A stretch of 64,000 nucleotides of DNA, taken from positions 1,550,001 through 1,614,000 of the forward strand of contig JAADJZ010000009.1 in the NCBI GenBank assembly GCA_011032825.1, in the 5' to 3' direction. Every line of letters starts with the position of its first letter. Positions within the stretch are counted from its first letter, which is position 1. Below, one piece after another: positions 11,218 through 21,500 of the stretch. The notes beneath the pieces were generated by a model. It saw nothing but the letters and a program-made list of their open reading frames with translations, ran no database searches and was not told the origin of the DNA. This DNA is from Massariosphaeria phaeospora (taxonomy: Eukaryota; Ascomycota; Dothideomycetes; Pleosporales). The translations under genes and the position numbers were made by a program.

Positions 11218-12924
11218 ATGCCAACGCAGCACCGTGGGCTGCTTCTGCGCCTGCTCGACCGCACAGCATCATGGCTCATCGGCTTTCCGCCCGAGCGATG
11301 CAATTTTACAACCTGCGGGGTGCGCATCCCCATTTCCTCGGGCCTGTCACGCATCGAGCTCGCCGCCGACCTCCTCCAGCCAACGCTCGCTGATGGCACG
11401 AAACCACTGGGTACGGTCCTCATACGCTCGCCCTACGGCCGCGGGCTTGCCATCGGAATAACACCTCGCGCATACGCTGCCCGCGGCTACCAGGTGCTGT
11501 TCGTCAGTTGTCGCGGGACCTTTGGCTCCGGCGGTGAGTTCGACGCGTTCCGCACCGAAGGCGAAGATGGCAAGGCCGTGATGGAGTGGATGCGGGCGCA
11601 GCCGTGGTACACGGGCACCTTCGCGACGTGTGGAGGGTCGTATCTGGGGTTTGTGCAGTGGGCGCTGCTGTGCGATGATGAGCCGCCGGCCGACCTCGTC
11701 GCGGCAGTGCCGGGCGTCGCTCCGCATGACTTTGCACGAGCGACCTGGGGAACGGGTGCGCTGGATCTCGACATCGTGAGGTTCGCCGACATGGTGGGGC
11801 ATCAGGAGGAGCCGTTTGCGCCGTGGCAGGCTGTGACGGGGTCGCGGAAGCGCAGGTTCGAAGCCGTCCTCCACAGCCACAGTGTCTCTCTGGCCCCGAA
11901 TCTTCGAACTTACCTGGGCGAGAAGAGTCCATGGGTGGATAATATGCTCGCCAAACCTGACATTCGCGACCCCCATTACGCGCCCATGCGGCTGCAGCGC
12001 GCGCTGGAGCGCACGGAAACTCCGATTCTTATCATCACGGGCTGGTATGATCTTTTCCTGCAGCAGTCAATGGAGCAATACATGCGGCTCCGGGAAAGAG
12101 GCTGCAACGTTGCTCTGACCGTTGGGCCTTGGACGCACATGAAAAGCGCTGTCGCAGCGCCGATGAACCGGCAGGCGTTTGACTGGATCGAGCAGCATCT
12201 CGGTGGCAGCACCCAGGCGCAGCGCACCGCCGCTGTGCAGTACTTCGTGACCGGCGCGCAAGAGTGGAGGAACATCGCCGAGTACCCGCCACCCACCACG
12301 CCCTCTACATTCCACCTGCACCCAGGCGGCGAACTCAGCAACGAACCTATCTCAACCGAAGCCGAGCCCGCATCGTCAACCTTCACTTTCGACCCGCAGG
12401 ACCCTACTCCAACGATTGGCGGCAACGGGCTACACCTTGGCGGCAGTGTCAACGACACGGCGCTTGCCCGCCGCAGCGACGTGCTCGTCTTCGACACGGC
12501 GCCGCTGGAAGCCGATCTGGAGTTCTGCGGCCAGCCGCTCGTCGCCCTGGCCCATTCTACGAACAGCCGCTTCGCCAACATCTTCGTGCGCGTCAGCGAA
12601 GTCAACGCGAAAGGTCAATCGCGTAACGTCACCGAGGCCTTTGCGCGCCTGGACGCGCAGCGCGGTGAGGCATCGGACGACCGTCTCTCGCTGGCGCTCA
12701 ACCATTGCTCGCATCGGTTCGAGCGCGGCACGCGCATCAGAGTGGTGGTTGCGGGAGGGAATTTCCCGCAGTACGCGCGCAACTGTGGCGTGGAGAACGG
12801 GGGGGACGAGGACAGTGACATGTGTGCTGTAGAGCACACGGTACGATACTGTGGGCCGGGGGGTTCGAATATTGTGTTCCCAGTCGTGGAGGCGCATGAA
12901 GAGGGAAGTGAGATAGCAGTTTAG
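11218..12924 (+). CDS. CocE/NonD-type alpha/beta hydrolase (peptidase S15 family)
   Basis: Intronless frame of 568 residues, the usual length. The N-terminal alpha/beta-hydrolase domain has the nucleophile motif CGGSYLGF, with acid ITGWYDLF and base GPWTHM. This is the Ser-Asp-His layout of the X-Pro dipeptidyl-peptidase S15/CocE family, to which bacterial cocaine esterase belongs. The block RGTFGSGGEF is typical of the oxyanion/cap region. The C-terminal about 200 residues match the jelly-roll domain (GQPLVALAHS, RFERGTRIRVVVAGGNFPQY). These enzymes hydrolyse acyl esters, amides or acyl-amino acid bonds; the substrate cannot be told here. There is no signal peptide, so it is probably cytosolic. 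The start is the first ATG in frame and places the conserved hydrolase block normally. Confidence 0.88.
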   Translation: MPTQHRGLLLRLLDRTASWLIGFPPERCNFTTCGVRIPISSGLSRIELAADLLQPTLADGTKPLGTVLIRSPYGRGLAIGITPRAYAARGYQVLFVSCRGTFGSGGEFDAFRTEGEDGKAVMEWMRAQPWYTGTFATCGGSYLGFVQWALLCDDEPPADLVAAVPGVAPHDFARATWGTGALDLDIVRFADMVGHQEEPFAPWQAVTGSRKRRFEAVLHSHSVSLAPNLRTYLGEKSPWVDNMLAKPDIRDPHYAPMRLQRALERTETPILIITGWYDLFLQQSMEQYMRLRERGCNVALTVGPWTHMKSAVAAPMNRQAFDWIEQHLGGSTQAQRTAAVQYFVTGAQEWRNIAEYPPPTTPSTFHLHPGGELSNEPISTEAEPASSTFTFDPQDPTPTIGGNGLHLGGSVNDTALARRSDVLVFDTAPLEADLEFCGQPLVALAHSTNSRFANIFVRVSEVNAKGQSRNVTEAFARLDAQRGEASDDRLSLALNHCSHRFERGTRIRVVVAGGNFPQYARNCGVENGGDEDSDMCAVEHTVRYCGPGGSNIVFPVVEAHEEGSEIAV

Positions 12925-13019
12925 AAGTCTTCGTACCATGGCTGTAAGATCGAAGGCTGTCTACATTACAACCTAGGCCATTGCTGTTATCAACTGTCCA
13001 GTCCCGATCACCGACAAGG

Positions 13020-13860
13020 TCGTGGTATGGCGTGCAGGAGTATGGAGTCTTCCGTGAAGCCTTTGCGTCTTCGTGACTATGATCTCGTTGCGCTTCTGTC
13101 TCAGAGTCTCGAGTTCTTCTTCTAGCGCGGATCAGATTCCATGTCGGTAGGCTTTTAGGCTGGCGCTGCTGAAATGCCCTGTATCGGCCTCCTTTATTAC
13201 GCGCTGGACGGCTCGGTGTCTGCGAGGCCGCTGTGTGTCCAATCCAGTATGTTCTTTCTGGTCTTCCGGGAGTCTGAACATGCGTTCTGGAGCTCCTTGT
13301 GGGTACGCTTGAGAGAGAGGCTGGGGAAAGACTTTCTTTCCTAGCATCGGTATCGCCTGTGGACAGACGTACCTGCAGCCACCAATTGCCGTTGGACCGC
13401 GAGCGTCTTTCTTCGGCCTTTGGTGATGATGTGCTTCACTATTCTTAATGCGTCGATCCTATCCTACCTGCTGTTAAAGCGATGCTATTGCCCCGGGCAT
13501 CCATGATTTCTCGCCAAACCCCTTCGCAAAGGTTGCGTTGCCGCTTCAGAGCAAGTTTCATCTGATCTGGGCCCAGCTCATACCATCGTGTTGTTGCAAG
13601 TACGACTCCACAGTAATTTTCATCTCCGCACATCCTCTTGAATGCCGTCAGTGTTCTGAGTGCTGAGCCCTGGAATCTGGTCTGTGATTTGGTGCAGATA
13701 GACAATACCGCTGAGCTGGATATATCGTTCGGAAGAGGCAGCTAGCGAGTATGCTAACTCCTGAAGAGTGCCGCCGTCTGACCTTCTGCTATCGTTGTAT
13801 TGTAGCTTCTGCTTCGCGATACCAGGCTTGTTGATAGATATGTCTCAGTGTAGAATGCGG
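13020..13860 (-). pseudogene. Relic of an NTPase (GTPase-like) gene
   Basis: Reading the minus strand with frame changes gives pieces related to the GTPase modules of the gene at 18541-22693. A piece at about 13780-13680 (ELAYSLAASSERYIQLSGIV, then YLHQITD) is followed, one frame over, by RFQGSALRTL and MCGDENYCGVVLATTRW at 13680-13560. The latter aligns with MCGNNAYKGVVIATTGW of the intact gene. Further down, a frame at 13347-13132 runs through one TGA into a coiled-coil-like tail (ALEEELETLRQKRNEI). The P-loop part is missing and the expected DTPG segment is unreadable. At least one frameshift near 13682 and one internal stop make it non-functional as read. An unusual intron structure is a less likely explanation. 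Confidence 0.55.
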
Positions 13861-14233
13861 TCATAAGAAGCAAGCGATGCCGAAAATATGCACAAGATTG
13901 AATGGAAAACTTCCAAATAAACATAATTGAAGACACATGACATCTATGCTTATAGTCTGATCTTCAGAAATTGTTATCATGAGGTTCAAAGCCATGGTTT
14001 TAGTAGTAAGAAATCTTCGCATATCTTTGGTAAGGAATTTAACAAGGCCTAGCGTTTATCAATGCATAGAGTCAACACGACACTTGGGTAGTGTGGGGGC
14101 CAGAATCGCAGCTGAGAACCCCGCCTTCAGGCTGAAAACTGCTCCGTTGCCAACCCAGACCTGGCGTCTATCCCAGAGTTTTATCGCGTAGCTTTGCCGT
14201 GCTGTCGGACTTTGATAGATAAAGCTTTGAACA

Positions 14234-15112
14234 ATGGCGAACCCGAAGAAAACGTACTTCCTAACCTCCTCCTTCGACTACCCGCCCCCGCCCTCCGGCC
14301 CGCTCAAACTCGGCAGCATACTCGCCGATCCAGCCTCGCCCGATCGGCCCCTCAACTCCAAGAATGCCTACACGCCGCCTCCGCAAACCGCGCTCACGAC
14401 GACCGTGAAGTCCGACTGGAAGTCGTCCCTCACAAAGTCGAACTCGGCCTCCATCGGCCTGTACGCCAAGTTCCTCGCCCTCGTCCTCGGCGCCGGCGTC
14501 GACGCCAGCGTGAACTGGGCCCACGAGACGGGAAACAAATACGAGTTTGACAAACTCGAGACTACCTTCTTCGACCCAATGGAGGCAGAGGCGTATCTTG
14601 AGGAGGCGCTGAGGGCGCCGAATGTCGCGCGCTTCATCGAGAAGAGCAAGTTGCGGAAGCCGGTGTATGTGATCACAGGGCTGAAGATCGTGCGCGGCGG
14701 GAAGATCAAGTCGAGCAAGGACAGGGCGCGAGGGGGGACACTCAGTGTGGGGCTTGACGGGACGGCACTTGCTGCACCTGTGGAGGTCGGCCCGGAGTTT
14801 GAATTGCAGAAGGGCAAGGGGGAGAGCGTGGAGTGGGGGTCGAGTGATGACTTTGTGTTTGCTTATCGGCTGAGCAGGATCAAAGTTAAGAGGAGGACCG
14901 GCGAAATGAAGGAAGAGGAGTATGTGAAGGGTGCGCTGTATGGTTTGGAGGGTAAGAAAAGTGCTGGGGACGCGGATGCCCCGTCGTTTGAAATCTCGGG
15001 AGTCGAGGGAGATTCCGTGTTTCCGGCGGAATTTGGCGATGTGGCATTTGAAGCCGAGGACGACGAAGATGAAGGGGCATGTGTCGGTATTGCTCTGCAG
15101 AAGGCCGGTTGA
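14234..15112 (+). CDS. Gasdermin-like pore-forming protein (RCD-1/HET-Q1 type), candidate
   Basis: Single exon, 292 residues, no signal peptide. Seen: the opening FLTSSFDYPPPPSGPLKLGS; a beta-rich middle with RKPVYVITGLKIVRGG (about 141-156), LSVGLDGT and VEVGPEF; then SSDDFVFAYRLSRIKVK (203-219); and an acidic tail after about 240. The YVITG...R block and the FVFAYRL block correspond in position and character to conserved beta strands of gasdermin N-terminal domains. The length suits fungal gasdermin-like proteins, which are short and lose only a small C-terminal piece when activated. The next gene encodes a subtilisin-like protease, with the two stop codons 44 bp apart; this is the known genomic partner class. 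Inferred role: after cleavage it makes plasma-membrane pores and kills the cell, as in heterokaryon incompatibility. Alternative: an unrelated fungal beta-rich family. Confidence 0.65.
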   Translation: MANPKKTYFLTSSFDYPPPPSGPLKLGSILADPASPDRPLNSKNAYTPPPQTALTTTVKSDWKSSLTKSNSASIGLYAKFLALVLGAGVDASVNWAHETGNKYEFDKLETTFFDPMEAEAYLEEALRAPNVARFIEKSKLRKPVYVITGLKIVRGGKIKSSKDRARGGTLSVGLDGTALAAPVEVGPEFELQKGKGESVEWGSSDDFVFAYRLSRIKVKRRTGEMKEEEYVKGALYGLEGKKSAGDADAPSFEISGVEGDSVFPAEFGDVAFEAEDDEDEGACVGIALQKAG

Positions 15113-15156
15113 GATGCTCGGAGGTCAACACAACACTGAGGAACAGCGCAATTCAT

Positions 15157-17970
15157 TCATTTCAAGGCTTCTAAGATGATCGTACGAGTCCAGTCCTTTT
15201 TCTTTCGGTTGAATAACTCCCAGGGCCGCAGATACTGATATCCGCCCACTTCAACCGCCATGAGTCGCAACACATCCTTCATTCCCTCGCAAGTCATCAG
15301 CCTTTGCAGCTTCTCGGGCTCGTCTTGCAGGTTTTGCATGCCGTACTCCAGTACAAAAGCGGCGAGCCCCGCGGCCACTGGCGTTGCAAAAGACGTGCCC
15401 GACTTTCGTTTGAACTCGTCATCTCCTGGCCACGCCGAGTATATTGCCTCGCCGACGATGCTGAAGTTGTCGCTCGGTCGAAGCGGAGGTGGATTGAAGC
15501 CTGACGCTTTCCCTCGGCCGTCTGTCGAGTGGATGCAGATGACCCCGTCGTGCTTCGCAGGGTATGCGCGGTCGTAGTTCCCGCCGTGGTTGGCGGCTGC
15601 TGCGAACATGAGGCAGTTGGCCTCACGGATGGCGGATTCTATTATGCCCGCGCGGTCGGGGAAGCCAAACGACATGGTGATGATGTCGACTTTCCATTGG
15701 GTAGCAGCAAAGGTGATGGCCTGCAACGATTATCGTCAGCTGCCGTCCTCTGGAAGCTTGACTGGGATATGGAAGAAGACTCACCTGCGCAACGGCTTCC
15801 ATGTCATCAAGGTTACCGTTATCAGTAATCTTTGCGATGTACACATCCGCTAGTTCCGCGACATCAAGTACAATACCTGCGACATGCGTTCCATGACCGT
15901 GAGAATCACCTCCTTTAGGTATTGCGGTGCCATTTGCTCCGTTGGCCCAGTTTCGAATGTCTTTGATTCTGTCCGCCACTGCAAACATATCTTGGTGTTC
16001 AAGGTCAATGCCTGTATCTAAAATAGCAATTTTCACACTTGATGGACTCTCCTGATGCAAGATCTGCTTGACCGGTTGGAGATTTTTGAACCACGCGTCT
16101 GTTACATCGCCGTTCTCTTGAGAGGAAGAATCGAAGTGATCATCGAAAAGCTTGAAGCTCGTCAACGCTGGTGGAGATCTCGGAACAGAAGAGTCCGACC
16201 GAATTCTGGCTAGAGGTGACCCCGATCGCCAGCGTGTCGGACTGCCGGGCCTTAGTAGTCCCGCTGGCTGCGCCCTGGCTTCATGGAAGCCCTCCTGTCT
16301 ACGAAAATTCGATATGTCTGATACAGCTAGTGGAACGGGAGACTGCGTTTTCGAGCGGTGGCCAACAGTGTTTGGCGCTGTCTCATTTGGGTAAGACATC
16401 CCTCGAAACTCAGACAGATCAATCGTTGGTGCCATGGCGTCGATATTGTCTACCTTGTCCGAAAACGCGATCTCAAGTTGGTCCTCTAAGGGTCTGACAA
16501 TCCTCTCGTAGATTAGGCGACGGAAGTCTTCACTACCTTCCTCGTAGTCTTCGTCATAGCCGAAGTTGGCATCAAGGCAAGCTTCAATAGCCTTACTGTA
16601 GTCTTTGAGCATATTCCTTCGCTCCTTCTGAAAGACCTCGTATGCGACAGTCATCGGATCTCGGCCGTGAGTATTTGTATATCCATCCAGCGGTTGGTGC
16701 AGTTCGAGTTCTAACAGGATGGTTCCTAAAGCTAGGATGCTCGGATATGGATGGCAGCTATCTGTCTCGTCCGCTGGTGCTCCTCGAAGGGGTCCAGTAA
16801 GAAGAAAAGGCTTCATAGGCAACGTATTTCCCTTACGGATGAAAACGATATGCTCTCGACTCCAGTACTGAAGCCACGGAGTATTGTAGAGCTGAAGTAA
16901 ACTGTGGCCAAGAATAACCGCAAGAATGGTCTTGATACGATGGTTTACGGTGAGATATCTCGATAGAAGATTCGTTAGCGGAACAACATCATCAAGATCT
17001 TCCGCCGAATATGTATTTGGACAGCGTCGCTTTTTCTGCCAGATATCGTGACCCTTAACATGCCACTCTAAGCGTCGAAGCCTCGAAGCCGGCTCTTGAA
17101 TTTGCTTACAAAGCGTTTTGACTGCAACAAAGTCCTTCGTAGACATTTTGTTGACGACTTTTGAACTACTGTCATCGCCAAAGTGAACTTTGGATTGCCT
17201 TGGGGCTTTCCTTGTACAAGCTTTAGTTTAGAGAAGAGGGCCAGACGAACGGTGACGTACTGTTGATCTTCCATAGAAAGTACGATTTCTCGCCAGGGAT
17301 GCGCATCTTGATCTAGTGCGAGCAGTAATTCAAGGGTAAGCTCTCCCGCAAGTTTTCGATTTGTTGCTAAAGCCAAACGGACAATGGGGCAGTCGCAAGT
17401 ATCACAGCAACAGCTTTGAGTGAGGGCCTGGATGGCTTTGGTGTTGACGTGCCAATTCCCAAAATTGGGTTCTTCTCGGAAAATGGTTGTAGCCCCGAAG
17501 TCACACGCCTGATCAGTCCCTGTCGTCTCTTCTAGGCTCACAATAGACAATTCAAGTCTTTCCAGAATAGACTCAGTGAGATGGTGATCCTCCACTTGTA
17601 GCTGGGCGGTCGCCAATAGTAGAGGCTCATTGTTCTCTGAGTATGTAGTTCGAAGACGCTTGAGTCGCCCGTACTCTTCATCTCTGTCTTCTTCGTCTCC
17701 TGCTGACACAAACTGGTTCAGGCAGTCGAGTAATTCAAGCACGGAATCGGGAAGTATCGCACTGTGTGTTGCAGTCTTGTAGGCGTGGAGATCAAGGTAT
17801 AAGGTGTGCAGATCCGAATCGAATGCGGGCAAGAAGTATTTTAGCGTCTGTTTATTTCCATCTCGAGTGAATCGAAATTTCTTCTTGTAGGATCTGATAA
17901 GAAGCGGGAACGCTCCGTTCGGCTGAATCAGTGTAAGTAGTAGATCGATGAGCCCCCGGTGGCTCTGCAT
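15157..17970 (-). CDS. Subtilisin-like serine protease with N-terminal DUF7580-like region (HET-Q2-like)
   Basis: Three exons, minus strand: 17970-17218, 17134-15785, 15720-15157 (introns 83 and 64 nt), 888 residues. The C-terminal S8 peptidase domain has the full triad: Asp624 in LDTGID, His665 in HGHGTHVAG and Ser811 in SGTSFATP, with the oxyanion Asn in AAANHGG. Residues about 315-400 read like the fungal DUF7580 region (HRIKTILAVILGHSLLQLY, then TPW and LGTILLELEL). A Ser/Pro-rich linker joins the parts. There is no signal peptide or obvious inhibitor prodomain, so it is probably a cytosolic, regulated protease. It converges with the gasdermin-like gene; by analogy with het-Q2 it could cleave that protein. 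The first intron is tentative: the acceptor was chosen because it restores the frame. An upstream coding exon before 17970 cannot be excluded. Confidence 0.78.
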
Positions 17971-18540
17971 CTTCGGTGCAGGAATAACACTCCTCCGCGG
18001 CTACCAAGAAGGCACCTGTCGTGAACGTTTTACGGTTTCCGGCACACCGAGAAGATTGTCTCTTTGGAGAAGTGAGGACGAAATCGATGAAATACAGCCT
18101 GATGTGCGATACAGCAGCCTTGGAGGTGGCAAGGTCACCTGATGTACCCCGCGCTGACAGATATCCAGATTTTGACGCTAACCTGACTCAGTGATATTAC
18201 GAGGAAGGACTAGTGTGAGCCCCGCGCTTCCTTTTTCCTCCCCAAACTGACAGCATAGCGGTTGGCCATCTACACACTCTTGTTCCCACCCCTAAACGTT
18301 GTCGAGTTCTACTATGCTAATCGTCTTCTGCTCCCGGCCGAATACCTTGCACTCTCCCCGCCCAGCGGTCGCCTCTTACGTCTAAGCCCGCCAGCCTTAT
18401 TCTCACCCACAATCGTGTGCTTATCATTTATCTCCTCCTACAGACATCCACTATCTATTCCAGTCTCGTCCATCTGGTATATCGACAGACACGCTCCCCA
18501 TCCGTTCCAACCGGGAACATCCCCGAATGTAAACCCTGAG
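17971..18540. other. Divergent promoter region of protease and zinc-finger/GTPase genes
   Basis: 570 bp between two divergent starts. The frame of the plus-strand gene stays open upstream to 18262, but that extension is Pro/Leu/Tyr-rich and does not look coding. I see no clear regulatory motif. Confidence 0.45.
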
Positions 18541-21500
18541 ATGACCGCAGTACCATTCTCCGTGGCTACGGTCATTCGCAGCGAAGCACAAGACTGCCGC
18601 GATGGTTTCAAGAAAGTTTTCTCCCGACTAGAGACTCTTGAAGTAAACAAGAAATATATTGATATCTATACCGACCCAAAGATTGCCGGAGCGTCAGGCA
18701 TCCCGCTATCCACTCTTCTCCAAAATGAATATGGCCGCTTCAATGTTTGGGCTGCGAATACAGGTGTCTTTGCGAAATCCCGAATCTCTCTGGATTATCG
18801 ACTTCGCGACGTATTTGACGTGCGTGAAATACTGGTCGACTTGCTTCGTTCCCTGACGGAGGGCTTCGAACAGCTCAGGCTCGATTCAAAAGAACTCGGT
18901 CAGCTGCTTGAAGAAAATATGGAACACAAGAAAGATTCCGCCGAACTCTTTGAAAGTATTCGGAAGAGTCTCCATTTGACCACTGCCACAATAAGTCGGC
19001 TGAACAGACTCTCCAACGCTATTTTCAAGGCAGGGAGCTCTAATAGAGATGCACGAGCATCTAACTACGTGTGGAAGGATAACGAAGGTAATGATCTAGG
19101 CTCGAACTGGAGGGATAATTTCGCTTTCCAACTCTGTGAGCGTAGATTTCCAAAGTCCTCAGTTTCCATCAAGGATAGAGTGGCCAATGCAATGCTTCAA
19201 CGCCGGAAGCGGTTATTGTACCGGCAGGAACGTAGAGAGAAACTCGCTTTGAGAACGGATCCCGGGCCAACACAAAAGCTAAACGAAAAATTCAATACTC
19301 AAACAGAAGTTCATACTCAAGAAGACATTGGGGGAAACCATGAACGCGTGGAGCTAGACCGGCTCTCTGCAGGACAAGATGCTGCCATATTCCCTTCCAC
19401 ATCGAGAACTACAATCACATCCAACACGGCAGCAACTCCACTTGATCATGGGAAGATGCAGTCATTGTTAGCTCATTCTCGAGTGTCCTCCATGAGAAGC
19501 ATGCCATTGGACCAACAGACGAAATCAAGGTTTCCAGCTCCACCACGACTTGCCACTCAAAATGGTGGGCCCGCAGAAGCCGTTTGCCCGTACTGTGGTC
19601 TGGTACTATTTGCTCGAGACGTTAACAGCATTTCAAGATGGCAGTAAGTACGAACTAGACATAAATTCGGAAGATTTGTAGCTTATAGCTCAAGGCGCCA
19701 TGTCCTCCATGATCTGGATCCTTATGTATGCTTGGTGGAGTCCTGCACAGACGGGGATCATCTGTACGGAAGCCTTGCTGAATGGTTCAACCACACGCGG
19801 GAGGAGCATCGGCTCCGATGGACTTGTAATAGTCGCTCCCACCCGAGGTCCAGTCGTCCGAACTTCGAGAATAGAGAGCATTTCGTAAACCATATGCGAG
19901 AAGAACATCAGAGAACGTTCGTTGAGTCCGATCTCGACTTACTCGCGAAAAGTATTGCACGACCAGCCGGCCCGGCGTTCGATATCTGCCCATTATGCAA
20001 ATCGGATGGTACAGACGACGTTGACATCGGTACTGGTCGCTCCCCCAGTGCTTTAGATCAACATATCGGTAGGCATATGATACTATTGGCACTCCAGTCG
20101 ATCCCCTGGGCGGAGGATGATAGCGGTGGTGAGTCCTCGGAGCGTTCAACATCCAAACCGGAGACTAGGTCTACTATTCATGAAGAATTTCAAGGACAAT
20201 TCGACGGCTTCGAGCCCTTCCCTGATTCATCTCAACAGCCACCCTTGGATGAGTCTTCCGACTATGTGGCAACAGGTCCAAGTCTAGCGACTAAACGGGA
20301 TGAAGAATGGGGGAGGGTGTTAATTGAATCTTGTTTACCGCAAGACAGAGAGGATCCAATCCTCGCAAGTCTGCTGAAGCAGCAGCACGATCCAGCTCAT
20401 GTCATGCGAAGACTCCCCACTGAGCTGAAGTAAGATGCCTAGTAACCCCAGACGAATTGTTTACTCGCTAAAGCTAATCGCATATATCAGAGCCGAAGAC
20501 ATTGTTATTTTAGTAACAGGACTGACTGGTAGCGGCAAAACGTCCTTTATCAATCTACTTGCGGATCGCCAATCAGGAGTAGGGACTGGGCTTCACTCCA
20601 GTAAGCATACCTAAGCTGGCTACCGCAACTTAGTAGCACTATCGAACAGATTGCTCATAAATAATTAGATTCCAGTATTATCCAGGTAGTGTCTTGCACA
20701 CTCGATGATAATGATAAGAATAAAGTATATCTAGTGGATATGCAAGCTCTCGACGACGAGGGACCATCCGACGTAGAAGTCCTTCGTGAAGTAGCCTCAT
20801 GGTTAAAGAACTCGAACTTGAAGTTGACAGGGATGTTGTATCTACATCCTATCTCGGCGCCACGACTCCACGGAAAGACAACAAATAATTTGAGGATTTT
20901 CAGGAAGATATATGGCGACAATGCACTCTCTAATGTGATTATTGTAACCACAATGTGGGACATAATCCAGGACGTCGAAGTTGGAGATGCACGCGAGACT
21001 GAACTCATTAGTCGCGACGAGTTCTTTAGGCCTTGGATTGCGAGTGGTAGCCAAGTATCTCGACACAATAACACGAAAGTGTCGGCGTCAGACATTGTAC
21101 ACAATCTACTCGGAAAGCAGCAAACGACCCTAGAAATACAATATGAGATGCTGCACTTGGGTAAGCAACTAAAGGAAACAAAAGCCGGGCTAGAGCTTGC
21201 GGACGTGTGGGAGAGGAATAGACAGAACTACCTAAGGGAATTACTCCGATATGAATCGGAGCTTGAGGTTGCAAGGGCGAAACAGGAGCATGAACTTATA
21301 ACAGATTTAGAAGTTGCATTCATAACGATTGAGAAAAAGATTCAGAGGCTTGACAGTAAGGTGGAGTTACTAGAGGTCGATGCTTATCAACTTCACAAAG
21401 AGAGGGACGATAAAGAGAGTACAGAACAGCGTCGCATAGGACAATCGGATACGGCCGTCGATACGCCGACAGAGAAAGTTGACGAAATAGCAGCAGGCAT

